Shown: positions 8,793 to 13,720 of the stretch, piece after piece
Layout of the letters: every line of letters begins with the position of its first letter
How positions within the stretch are numbered: the first letter of the stretch is position 1
Notes under the pieces: model-generated
Seen by the model: only the letters and a program-made list of their open reading frames with translations
Databases searched by the model: none
Told to the model about the DNA's origin: nothing
DNA from: Methanobacterium sp.
Lineage (GTDB): Archaea; Methanobacteriota; Methanobacteria; Methanobacteriales; Methanobacteriaceae
Direction of reading: 5' to 3'
DNA length: 13,720 bases
NCBI GenBank assembly: GCA_028682985.1
Contig: JAJRAE010000243.1
Coordinates: 1-13,720 of the forward strand
Made by a program: the position numbers and the translations under genes

Positions 8793-9698
8793 CTATTCCT
8801 TCATTCTTTTTAAAGCCATATCATAGGTGGGAATGTTGGTCTGACAACCTTCAGCTTCAACCACAAAGGAAGCCACAGCAGAGGCAAAGTTCCCACAGAA
8901 CTCCAGATCCTCACCCTTAAGGTAACTCCTTAAAAATCCAGCCCGATAAGAATCTCCTGCACCAGTAGGGTCTACGGTCTGTACATAATTGGCTCCGATC
9001 TCTATTTTTGCATCGGCATATATGGTGCTTCCATTTTTTCCCCTGGTTTTCACCACTATCCCCGGTCCAGATTTCTGCAGCTTCCTAACGTCGGTATCGA
9101 GAATATCCAGTATCCGGTCAATTTCATGATGGTTCCCAAATAGTATGTTACAAATTTTTATCACTTCTTCCAGCTCTTCAGGGGAATACATGTGCAGGTC
9201 CTGTCCTGGATCAAAAGATATCAATTTATCATATTTATCGGCGGTTTCTCCACATTTCCTGTTAAAATCAGGATCTCCAGTAGCTAAATGTACTGCACGT
9301 GCCTTTTTGATCATTTCTTTTGGAACAGGTGAGTTTTTAAAGTATTTAGCAGCACCCCAGTAGAAATAGCTGATCTGGTCGTTCTGAGCGTTGGTCATCA
9401 CAAAAGCGGTGGGTGATTTTTCATCTTCCACAATAATCATGTCCTCAATATCGATTGATAGGGAATTAAACAGATCATGATATTCAGAACCAGTAAAATC
9501 ACCACCTACAGCAGAAACCAGACTGGATTTAAGACCTAAGTTAGCAGATACAACAGCAACATTGGCAGCTGCTCCGCCATAGAATGTTTTCATATTATTA
9601 ATGGCAGTTGAAGAGTTAGGCTGAGGAAATTCATTAATCTGGATAATATAATCCAGGGCAGTATGCCCTACGGCTAGTAAATCATTTTCAGTATTCAA
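8793..9698 (-). CDS. PfkB-family nucleoside kinase, MJ0406-like
   Basis: This 301-residue ribokinase-fold sugar kinase has GGAAANVA (41-48), the PfkB N-terminal signature, and DPTGAGDSYRAGF (243-255), the C-terminal signature with the catalytic Asp249 and the anion-hole glycines. Other stretches (GHTALDYI at 11-18, WGAAK at 114-118, ATGDPDFN at 139-146, SFDPGQDL at 161-168, EGCQTN at 283-288) closely resemble, from memory, the Methanocaldococcus MJ0406 nucleoside kinase. That enzyme phosphorylates nucleosides such as inosine, guanosine and cytidine. The role is therefore probably nucleoside salvage; another sugar as substrate cannot be excluded. The start is TTG at 9698, three bases after AGGTGAT. 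It lies 77 bases downstream of the regulator gene on the same strand. Confidence 0.88.
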   Translation of the reverse strand: MNTENDLLAVGHTALDYIIQINEFPQPNSSTAINNMKTFYGGAAANVAVVSANLGLKSSLVSAVGGDFTGSEYHDLFNSLSIDIEDMIIVEDEKSPTAFVMTNAQNDQISYFYWGAAKYFKNSPVPKEMIKKARAVHLATGDPDFNRKCGETADKYDKLISFDPGQDLHMYSPEELEEVIKICNILFGNHHEIDRILDILDTDVRKLQKSGPGIVVKTRGKNGSTIYADAKIEIGANYVQTVDPTGAGDSYRAGFLRSYLKGEDLEFCGNFASAVASFVVEAEGCQTNIPTYDMALKRMKE

Positions 9699-9701
9699 TA
9701 A

Positions 9702-9708
9702 ATCACCT
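9702..9708 (-). promoter_or_regulatory. Ribosome binding site fixing a TTG start for the nucleoside kinase
   Basis: AGGTGAT on the minus strand ends three bases before TTG at 9698. The same spacing is seen before the ATG of thiC and of the 13092-13421 gene, which supports the TTG start. Confidence 0.7.
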
Positions 9709-9775
9709 GTCCTAAATTTATTTTTAAAATATTTAAATTATTTTAAAATATTTTTTTAAAATAAAAATGGAGCAA

Positions 9776-10666
9776 TTAAATCGAACGGAACCCTAAATTC
9801 TTAATTACTTTACGCCCTCGGCCATTAATGAAATCAATAAATCCACTTAAATATCTATTATCAGGATTAAATAAAACCATTGTTAAAAGATGATTAGTAT
9901 CTTCCTTTAATAAATCAGAACCTTTAACCAGGCTAGAATCATTAAACAAGCTGTTATTTAGGAACGTGTATAAATTTTCATTCCTTTTAACAATTTTTAA
10001 AGCTTCAAATGGGGATTTTAACACTTTAACTATTTTATAATCCACCCCCATATTATCCAGGGTATTCCAGGCCAATCTCTGCACAGAGCCAGATACTTCC
10101 ACATACTCTTTACCTTCTAAATCATTTACATCATTTATTTCTTCATCAGAAGATGTTACTAAAACAAAATGGTCTCGAGCCAGTGGTATGAAATCTAAAT
10201 CCCGCATAAAGGCTTTCACCGGGTCATCAAGAACCAGAATGTCCACCATTCCCTTATCATAAAGATCAAGGGCGCTTTCATCATCAGTCTGATAGATCAC
10301 ACAGTCCAGCCCATAATCAGCAGCTAAATTCTCTAAAAGCCCTGCTGATATATAACCCCCACATATAACAGGGATTTTATTTTTTTCCAGTCTTTTCATA
10401 AGATATTGATAGTGTTTTAGTATCTTAAGGCCATCATAGGTAAGTTTTGACCCAGCACCGGTGGTGGTCACCAGAGTAAGCCCTGATTTATTTTCGCTAT
10501 CTTTGATTCTCCTGTTTAATACAGCATGTGATACTCCCAATATTCTGGCTGCTTCTCTCTGGGATTTGGTCTGGTAAACGATTTCCAATGCTTCGAAGAA
10601 TTTATAACTTAAAGTGGTATCATTTACCATCAAACTTAATTTAGGATTTAACTTCATCTCATACAC
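9776..10666 (-). CDS. LysR/ModE-like transcriptional regulator with a substrate-binding-protein-like effector domain
   Basis: This 296-residue regulator has two parts. Residues about 18-90 form a winged helix-turn-helix of the LysR/ModE type: SQREAARILGVSHAVLNRRI (35-54) is the recognition unit, followed by a wing ending in GSKLTYDGLKIL. Residues about 97-290 resemble a periplasmic-binding-protein fold (PBP-like), with IPVICGGYIS opening it and repeated strand-turn elements such as DILVLDDPV. That domain should bind a small ligand, which I cannot name; molybdate, tungstate or an oxyanion is possible given ModE-like proteins and fdhD nearby. It is divergent from the hexuloisomerase gene and precedes the nucleoside kinase, so both are plausible targets along with itself. 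ATG 10666 has no clear ribosome site; an ATG three codons in is an alternative. Confidence 0.82.
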   Translation of the reverse strand: MYEMKLNPKLSLMVNDTTLSYKFFEALEIVYQTKSQREAARILGVSHAVLNRRIKDSENKSGLTLVTTTGAGSKLTYDGLKILKHYQYLMKRLEKNKIPVICGGYISAGLLENLAADYGLDCVIYQTDDESALDLYDKGMVDILVLDDPVKAFMRDLDFIPLARDHFVLVTSSDEEINDVNDLEGKEYVEVSGSVQRLAWNTLDNMGVDYKIVKVLKSPFEALKIVKRNENLYTFLNNSLFNDSSLVKGSDLLKEDTNHLLTMVLFNPDNRYLSGFIDFINGRGRKVIKNLGFRSI

Positions 10667-10700
10667 TGGGATTATATTTGTGAAATACCTTCAACAATTT

Positions 10701-10710
10701 TTTTATATGC
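10701..10710 (-). promoter_or_regulatory. Candidate TATA box of the regulator gene
   Basis: The minus strand reads GCATATAAAA here, with its centre about 38 bases before the ATG at 10666. This would give a leader of about 12 bases, consistent with the lack of a ribosome binding site before that ATG. Confidence 0.45.
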
Positions 10711-10738
10711 CTTTAATTCAATTAGCTATTATATATTG

Positions 10739-10748
10739 AAAATATAAA
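10739..10748 (+). promoter_or_regulatory. Candidate TATA box of the hexuloisomerase gene
   Basis: AAAATATAAA lies about 52-61 bases before the ATG at 10800, inside the 133-base divergent spacer. It overlaps a small inverted repeat TATATT/AATATA (10732-10737 and 10741-10746). A second TATA-like stretch, TTTATATC near 10768-10775, is too close to the ATG to leave room for the ribosome site. Confidence 0.3.
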
Positions 10749-10799
10749 TCAGTTTACGAAATAGAAATTTATATCATAATATGTTCTACGGTGATTTTC

Positions 10800-11384
10800 A
10801 TGATTTTAAATGATGCTATACAGGAAATAGTTGACAATATACAAGCTGTCTCATCAGAATTAGAACAGGATAATATAGAGGAGATGCTTAAGTTTTTAAG
10901 AACCTGTGATAACGTTTTTCTACTGGGACTAGGACGATCCGGCCTGGTAGCCAAGGCTTTTGCCATGAGACTGATGCATCTTGGCATAGGTGTCTACGTT
11001 GTGGGGGAGACCATAACCCCGGCTATTGGTGATAAAGACTGTCTATTGGCCATATCCGGCTCTGGTGAAACCAGTTATATAATAAGCACAGCACAGATAG
11101 CTAAAAAACGAGGAGCCAAGATCATCGCAGTTACATCCTATGTGGATTCCACACTTGGAAAAATGGCAGACCTGGTAGTGCACATAAAAGGACGTACCAA
11201 AATTGATAGTGAAAAAAATTACATAAGAAGACAGATAAACGGTAAACACCAGTCATTGTCACCGCTAGGAACATTATTTGAGGTCACCACCCTAATATTT
11301 ATGGACGCTGTGATAGCACAGCTTATGGTTGATATGGGAAAGACTGAGATGGATCTAAAACAGAGGCACACCGTGCTGGAGTGA
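10800..11384 (+). CDS. 6-phospho-3-hexuloisomerase (SIS domain)
   Basis: This 194-residue protein interconverts 3-hexulose 6-phosphate and fructose 6-phosphate in the ribulose monophosphate pathway. Methanogens that lack the oxidative pentose route use that pathway in reverse to make ribulose 5-phosphate. It is a single SIS sugar-isomerase domain: GLGRSG (43-48), VVGETITPAIGDKD (67-80), LAISGSGETS (83-92) and PLGTLFE (155-161) are typical of this family, as is the RHTVLE tail with His190. GTG at 10791 gives a longer frame, but it lies within the GGTGAT ribosome site at 10790-10795. ATG 10800, four bases later, is therefore the start. Hexulose-phosphate synthase (often fused to Fae in archaea) is not in view. 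The gene is divergent from the LysR/ModE-like regulator. Confidence 0.9.
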   Translation: MILNDAIQEIVDNIQAVSSELEQDNIEEMLKFLRTCDNVFLLGLGRSGLVAKAFAMRLMHLGIGVYVVGETITPAIGDKDCLLAISGSGETSYIISTAQIAKKRGAKIIAVTSYVDSTLGKMADLVVHIKGRTKIDSEKNYIRRQINGKHQSLSPLGTLFEVTTLIFMDAVIAQLMVDMGKTEMDLKQRHTVLE

Positions 11385-11401
11385 AATTTTGATCTAAATT
11401 C

Positions 11402-11416
11402 TTTTTTTACTTTTTT
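11402..11416 (+). terminator. T-run terminator of the hexuloisomerase gene
   Basis: T7 at 11402-11408 and T6 at 11411-11416 start 17 bases after the stop codon, a typical archaeal T-tract terminator. Confidence 0.55.
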
Positions 11417-11424
11417 AAATAATT

Positions 11425-11435
11425 TTTAAATAATC
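11425..11435 (+). promoter_or_regulatory. Candidate TATA box for the nitroreductase-like gene
   Basis: TTTTAAATAATC lies about 40-48 bases before ATG 11473 and would give a leader of roughly 15-20 bases. CATAAATAATATAC near 11442-11456 is an alternative, but it is too close to the start. Confidence 0.3.
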
Positions 11436-11472
11436 TCTCATCCATAAATAATATACATCTGGTATATTGCTC

Positions 11473-12213
11473 ATGACAAGGAAGGGTTTGTGGATCCTGG
11501 TTTTAATTATAATAGTCTTAGCCGGAGCACTGTCTGCTTTTATCTTATTTTTTTCCATCCCACCTAAAACAGAAAACCCACAAAGAGCAGTAATTTCTGT
11601 AGTTAAACTTCCTGATCCAGATTTAAATGGAAACATGTCTGTTGAGCAGGCAATACAGAACAGGCGCTCTGTTAGAGAATATTCTAATAAATCACTAAGT
11701 TTAAAGGATATATCCCAGCTTATGTGGTCTGCACAGGGCATCACCGATAAACAGAATAACTTCCGGGCTGCCCCGTCTTCAGGACGCACCTATCCTCTGG
11801 AACTATACTTGGTTGTGGGAAAAGCTGGAGTTGAAGGAGTTGAAGAAGGAATATACCGTTATAATAACACCAATCATGAACTGGAAAAACTCTTAAGTGG
11901 AGATAAACGTGCTGAATTATCTAAATCTGCTAATGGCCAGGCAGCAGTGGCCAGTGCACCAGTAGATATAGTGATCACTGGCAGTTATCAGCGCACCATG
12001 GCCAAATATGGAAATAACAATCTGAGCATAAGATTTGTACACTTGGAAGCAGGCCATGCTGGTGAAAACATTTACCTGGAAGCCACTGCCAGAAGTCTAG
12101 TTACAGTATCCATTGGTTCATTCAACGAAAATACAGTAAAAACACTGTTAAACCTACCTGCAGATGAAAATACAATCTATATTTTCCCGGTTGGATTTTC
12201 CAAACCCGAATAA
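11473..12213 (+). CDS. Membrane-anchored SagB-type nitroreductase-family flavoprotein
   Basis: This 246-residue protein has an N-terminal hydrophobic segment (about residues 6-28, after MTRK) and then an FMN-type nitroreductase fold. SVEQAIQNRRSVREYSNKSL (about 55-74) holds the Arg pair that usually contacts FMN phosphate. LMWSAQGITD and AAPSSGRTYPLELYLVVG (about 96-113) follow. RFVHLEAGHAGENIYLEATA (about 189-208), then IGSFNEN and IYIFPVGF, complete the SagB/ThcOx-like pattern. Family members oxidise or reduce small molecules or peptide azolines. No partner cyclodehydratase is in view, so a peptide-modification role is not supported. The leader has a short positive end and no lipobox or twin-arginine, so it looks like a membrane anchor. 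In-frame TTG 11467 is a less likely start. The gene ends 9 bases from the fdhD stop, tail to tail. Confidence 0.82.
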   Translation: MTRKGLWILVLIIIVLAGALSAFILFFSIPPKTENPQRAVISVVKLPDPDLNGNMSVEQAIQNRRSVREYSNKSLSLKDISQLMWSAQGITDKQNNFRAAPSSGRTYPLELYLVVGKAGVEGVEEGIYRYNNTNHELEKLLSGDKRAELSKSANGQAAVASAPVDIVITGSYQRTMAKYGNNNLSIRFVHLEAGHAGENIYLEATARSLVTVSIGSFNENTVKTLLNLPADENTIYIFPVGFSKPE

Positions 12214-12222
12214 TTAATTTGC

Positions 12223-12975
12223 TTAAATCAAAACACGTTGCGGGCTGGAATAGACATTAAAACGGTCGCCCCGGGCAAATCCGATCATGGTAACTCCTGA
12301 TTCTTGGGCCACGCTGTAACCAGAAGAAGTAGGTGCAGCGTTGGAAGCGATAATAGGTATTCCCACCCTGGCAATTTTTATCATCATATCTGCTGGCATT
12401 CTCCCACTGTAGACAATGAAACTACGCGACAAGTCAAATCTTTCCAGAGCTGCCGCACCTATAACTTTATCCACCGCCACGTGTCTGCTCACATCCTCTA
12501 TTGATATGAAATTATCTTTATAAACAATTCCAGCAATGTGAGTGCCTCCTGTTGCTTTCCAGACTTTTGCTGAATCTTTCAATTTAACAAAAGAATTGAT
12601 TATATCTTCTTTAGATATCTGGAAGTCTGATTCCACATGGTCTACCATTTCAATCTTTCTTCTCCAACCACCGAAACAATCCGAACCCACTACTAATTCT
12701 TTCCTTATATCAAAGTCGTCCAGGTCTATTTCAACATTTATCCTGTTCTCCTGGACATCAACCTGGGTGATATCATCCACTGATCCTGCTAACCCTTCTC
12801 CCAACAGGTAACCCACGGCAAATTCTTTTAGATGAGAGGGGCTTATGGAAAATCTTCTGGAAACCTGTTCATTGATAAAGAGTTCAATTTCCTCGTCACA
12901 GACTATGATCTCCTCTTGGGGTGTTATATCTTCCTGCACCCTTAAAGCTTCAACTTCTCTAGTCATTTCATCCAT
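12223..12975 (-). CDS. fdhD: Formate dehydrogenase maturation sulfurtransferase FdhD
   Basis: FdhD passes sulfur to the molybdenum or tungsten bis-pterin cofactor of formate dehydrogenase, a step required for activity. The 250-residue protein shows the family core: FAVGYLLGEGL (52-62), SDCFGGW at the sulfur-transfer loop (Cys100), KATGGTHIAG (about 140-149), EDVSRHVAVDKVIGAA (about 159-174), YSGRMPADMMIKIA (about 188-201) and NAAPTSSGYSVA (about 212-223). The E. coli protein has a CxxC pair at the loop; here only one cysteine is present. The ATG at 12975 follows AGAGGT by about seven bases. There is no transmembrane segment, so it is cytoplasmic. Formate dehydrogenase itself is not in the window, but a NuoF-like redox gene begins at 13589. 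Confidence 0.93.
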   Translation of the reverse strand: MDEMTREVEALRVQEDITPQEEIIVCDEEIELFINEQVSRRFSISPSHLKEFAVGYLLGEGLAGSVDDITQVDVQENRINVEIDLDDFDIRKELVVGSDCFGGWRRKIEMVDHVESDFQISKEDIINSFVKLKDSAKVWKATGGTHIAGIVYKDNFISIEDVSRHVAVDKVIGAAALERFDLSRSFIVYSGRMPADMMIKIARVGIPIIASNAAPTSSGYSVAQESGVTMIGFARGDRFNVYSSPQRVLI

Positions 12976-13004
12976 TAAAAATACCTCTGCATGTAAACGG
13001 AAAT

Positions 13005-13018
13005 CAAATATAATTTTT
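13005..13018 (-). promoter_or_regulatory. Candidate TATA box for fdhD
   Basis: The minus strand reads AAAAATTATATTTG, centred about 37 bases before the ATG at 12975. This would give a very short leader starting near the AGAGGT site. Confidence 0.35.
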
Positions 13019-13068
13019 AATCAACTTATTATGTAAGGAAATTAACTTTAAGATTATGTTTTGCATTC

Positions 13069-13075
13069 AAAAAAA
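13069..13075 (-). terminator. T-run after the carboxymuconolactone-decarboxylase-like gene
   Basis: Seven T on the minus strand begin 17 bases beyond the stop of the 13092-13421 gene. This suggests that gene and fdhD are separate transcripts. Confidence 0.45.
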
Positions 13076-13091
13076 GTATTTATGGAATAAT

Positions 13092-13421
13092 TTAATCTTT
13101 GTATATATCATCTATCCATGAAATAGCTGCGGCAACATTGGGAAATCCAATAGTACTCGTTAGTAGTATTATGGACTGGTAAACTTCCTCAGGAGAAGCC
13201 CCGGCTTCTACAGCTCTTCTAGCATGGCTGTGAACCGCCCCTTCAGACCTTAAAGTGGCAGCTGCGCCCAGCTGTATTAACTCACAGGTCTTATTATCCA
13301 GAGGACCCATATCTTTCACATTCTGCCCTAGGTCTGCTAATATTTTACCATAATCCCCAAAACGTTCTTTGATGCTTATATAATGTGGAGGTAGCTTATT
13401 ACTTCCCGGTTTTTTCGACAT
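13092..13421 (-). CDS. Carboxymuconolactone decarboxylase / AhpD-like family protein
   Basis: This 109-residue all-helical protein is of the CMD/AhpD superfamily. The diagnostic helix pair is CELIQLGAAATLRSEGAVHS then HARRAVEAGASPEEVYQSII (about residues 47-85), followed by GFPNVAAAISWIDD, which fits the usual GxPA--A end. True AhpD-type peroxidase partners carry CxxC within the EGAVHSH region; here those cysteines are absent and only Cys47 remains, so a thiol peroxidase role is unlikely. Other members are decarboxylases or of unknown function, so I do not assign a reaction. An upstream in-frame ATG exists at 13445, but GGTGAT three bases before ATG 13421 makes the shorter form the real start. 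A TATA-like AATTATATG lies near 13466-13474. Confidence 0.85.
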   Translation of the reverse strand: MSKKPGSNKLPPHYISIKERFGDYGKILADLGQNVKDMGPLDNKTCELIQLGAAATLRSEGAVHSHARRAVEAGASPEEVYQSIILLTSTIGFPNVAAAISWIDDIYKD

Positions 13422-13424
13422 AAA

Positions 13425-13430
13425 ATCACC
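13425..13430 (-). promoter_or_regulatory. Ribosome binding site deciding the start of the carboxymuconolactone-decarboxylase-like gene
   Basis: GGTGAT on the minus strand ends three bases before ATG 13421 and lies inside the longer frame that starts at 13445. It therefore supports the internal start. Confidence 0.65.
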
Positions 13431-13503
13431 TTTAAATTTAAACATCTATTATTATGTTTATTGGAACATATAATTTTTTTAATCATTTGTCTAATGTAGA
13501 AAA

Positions 13504-13512
13504 CTATAAAAA
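13504..13512 (+). promoter_or_regulatory. Candidate TATA box for the edge NuoF-like gene
   Basis: ACTATAAAA precedes the ATG at 13589 by about 77-85 bases, allowing a leader of roughly 50-60 bases. The spacer 13422-13588 otherwise shows only AT-rich sequence and weak symmetry. Confidence 0.3.
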
Positions 13513-13588
13513 TTGCCAAAAGTACACATCCTAATATCTAGTATTTCACTAAATTTTTTTAATTAACAAATTTACATAAGGGGAATAG

Positions 13589-13720
13589 ATGAACTTTAAA
13601 AAATTCATAGAGCAATCAAAAGAAGAATATCATAATTTAATCCATGATGAAACTCCAATCATCATGATAGGGGCTGCCACCTGCGGTAATTCTGCAGGTG
13701 CCCAGACAATTAAAAATACC
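13589..13720 (+). CDS. N-terminus of a NuoF/HndC-like protein with a thioredoxin-type 2Fe-2S domain, partial
   Basis: Forty-four codons are visible and the frame runs off the right edge. After a charged helix (NFKKFIEQSKEEYHNLIHDE) comes PIIMIGAATCGNSAGAQTIK. The G-x-x-TCG-x-x-AGA pattern (Cys32) matches the opening strand and first ligand cysteine of the thioredoxin-like ferredoxin domain. That domain begins NuoF-type subunits of NAD(P)-linked hydrogenases and formate dehydrogenases. If complete, it would bind FMN, NAD(P) and iron-sulfur clusters further on, but none of that is in view. A stand-alone 2Fe-2S ferredoxin is the alternative. AAGGGGAA upstream is an acceptable ribosome site. Its position next to fdhD suggests a redox cluster to the right. 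Confidence 0.7.
   Translation, partial: MNFKKFIEQSKEEYHNLIHDETPIIMIGAATCGNSAGAQTIKNT

Noticed and set aside
9709..9770. AT repeats (TTTTAAAATA-like) between the regulator and kinase genes
   Set aside because: This is low-complexity AT sequence without a clear unit or regular spacing. It is probably just the intergenic base composition and a T-rich 3' end.
11415..11789. Minus-strand open frame overlapping the nitroreductase start
   Set aside because: It overlaps a recognised family on the other strand, shows no domain pattern, and covers the likely promoter and terminator region.
11473..12213. Ribosomally made peptide (azoline-type) biosynthesis cluster suggested by the SagB-like fold
   Set aside because: No cyclodehydratase, precursor peptide or exporter gene is nearby. 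Stand-alone SagB-like nitroreductases are common outside such clusters.
12542..12811. Plus-strand open frame inside fdhD
   Set aside because: It is a shadow frame opposite conserved FdhD motifs, with low-complexity serine-rich content.

Overview
The window looks like a chromosomal segment of a methanogenic archaeon of the order Methanobacteriales, probably Methanobacterium-like. The evidence is a class I lysyl-tRNA synthetase, two DUF5518 membrane proteins, an FdhD formate-dehydrogenase maturation protein, a 6-phospho-3-hexuloisomerase, an archaeal nucleoside kinase close to the Methanocaldococcus MJ0406 type, and a probable archaeal phosphomevalonate dehydratase small subunit. Intergenic DNA is very AT-rich, stops are often followed by T-runs, and many starts are preceded by GGTGAT, the archaeal Shine-Dalgarno core. 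I saw no tRNA, rRNA, CRISPR array, insertion sequence or phage gene, and no gene-free gap longer than about 240 bases.

Layout. 1-136: 3' end of a probable isoprenoid-pathway gene. 163-1095 (minus): two separate DUF5518 membrane-protein genes, each followed by a T-run. 1331-2569 (plus): a metal-dependent amidohydrolase. 2667-5545 (plus): a two-HMA-domain copper ATPase, a free-standing 49-residue YHS metal-binding protein, then a 42-residue lysine-rich peptide gene whose ribosome binding site lies in a predicted RNA stem. 5655-10666 (minus), in order of transcription: a LysR/ModE-like regulator, a PfkB-family nucleoside kinase, thiC, and the class I lysyl-tRNA synthetase. 10800-11384 (plus): 6-phospho-3-hexuloisomerase, divergent from the regulator. 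11473-12210 (plus): a membrane-anchored SagB-like nitroreductase, ending tail-to-tail with fdhD (minus). 13092-13421 (minus): a cysteine-poor carboxymuconolactone-decarboxylase-like protein. 13589 to the edge (plus): the start of a protein with a NuoF/HndC-type 2Fe-2S domain.

How the genes may work together (inference). CopA and the YHS protein form a copper-handling pair, and the small peptide may be co-transcribed with them. The regulator, hexuloisomerase and nucleoside kinase could link ribulose-monophosphate-pathway pentose phosphate supply with nucleoside salvage. FdhD and the NuoF-like edge gene suggest that a formate or hydrogen redox locus continues to the right.

The part least explained by known families is 5352-5545: a 12-bp RNA stem covering the Shine-Dalgarno of a peptide made of two near-repeat basic helices. 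Other points worth checking are a single-cysteine FdhD, a CX2CX3C tail on ThiC, and a flavoprotein-type nitroreductase with an N-terminal membrane anchor.
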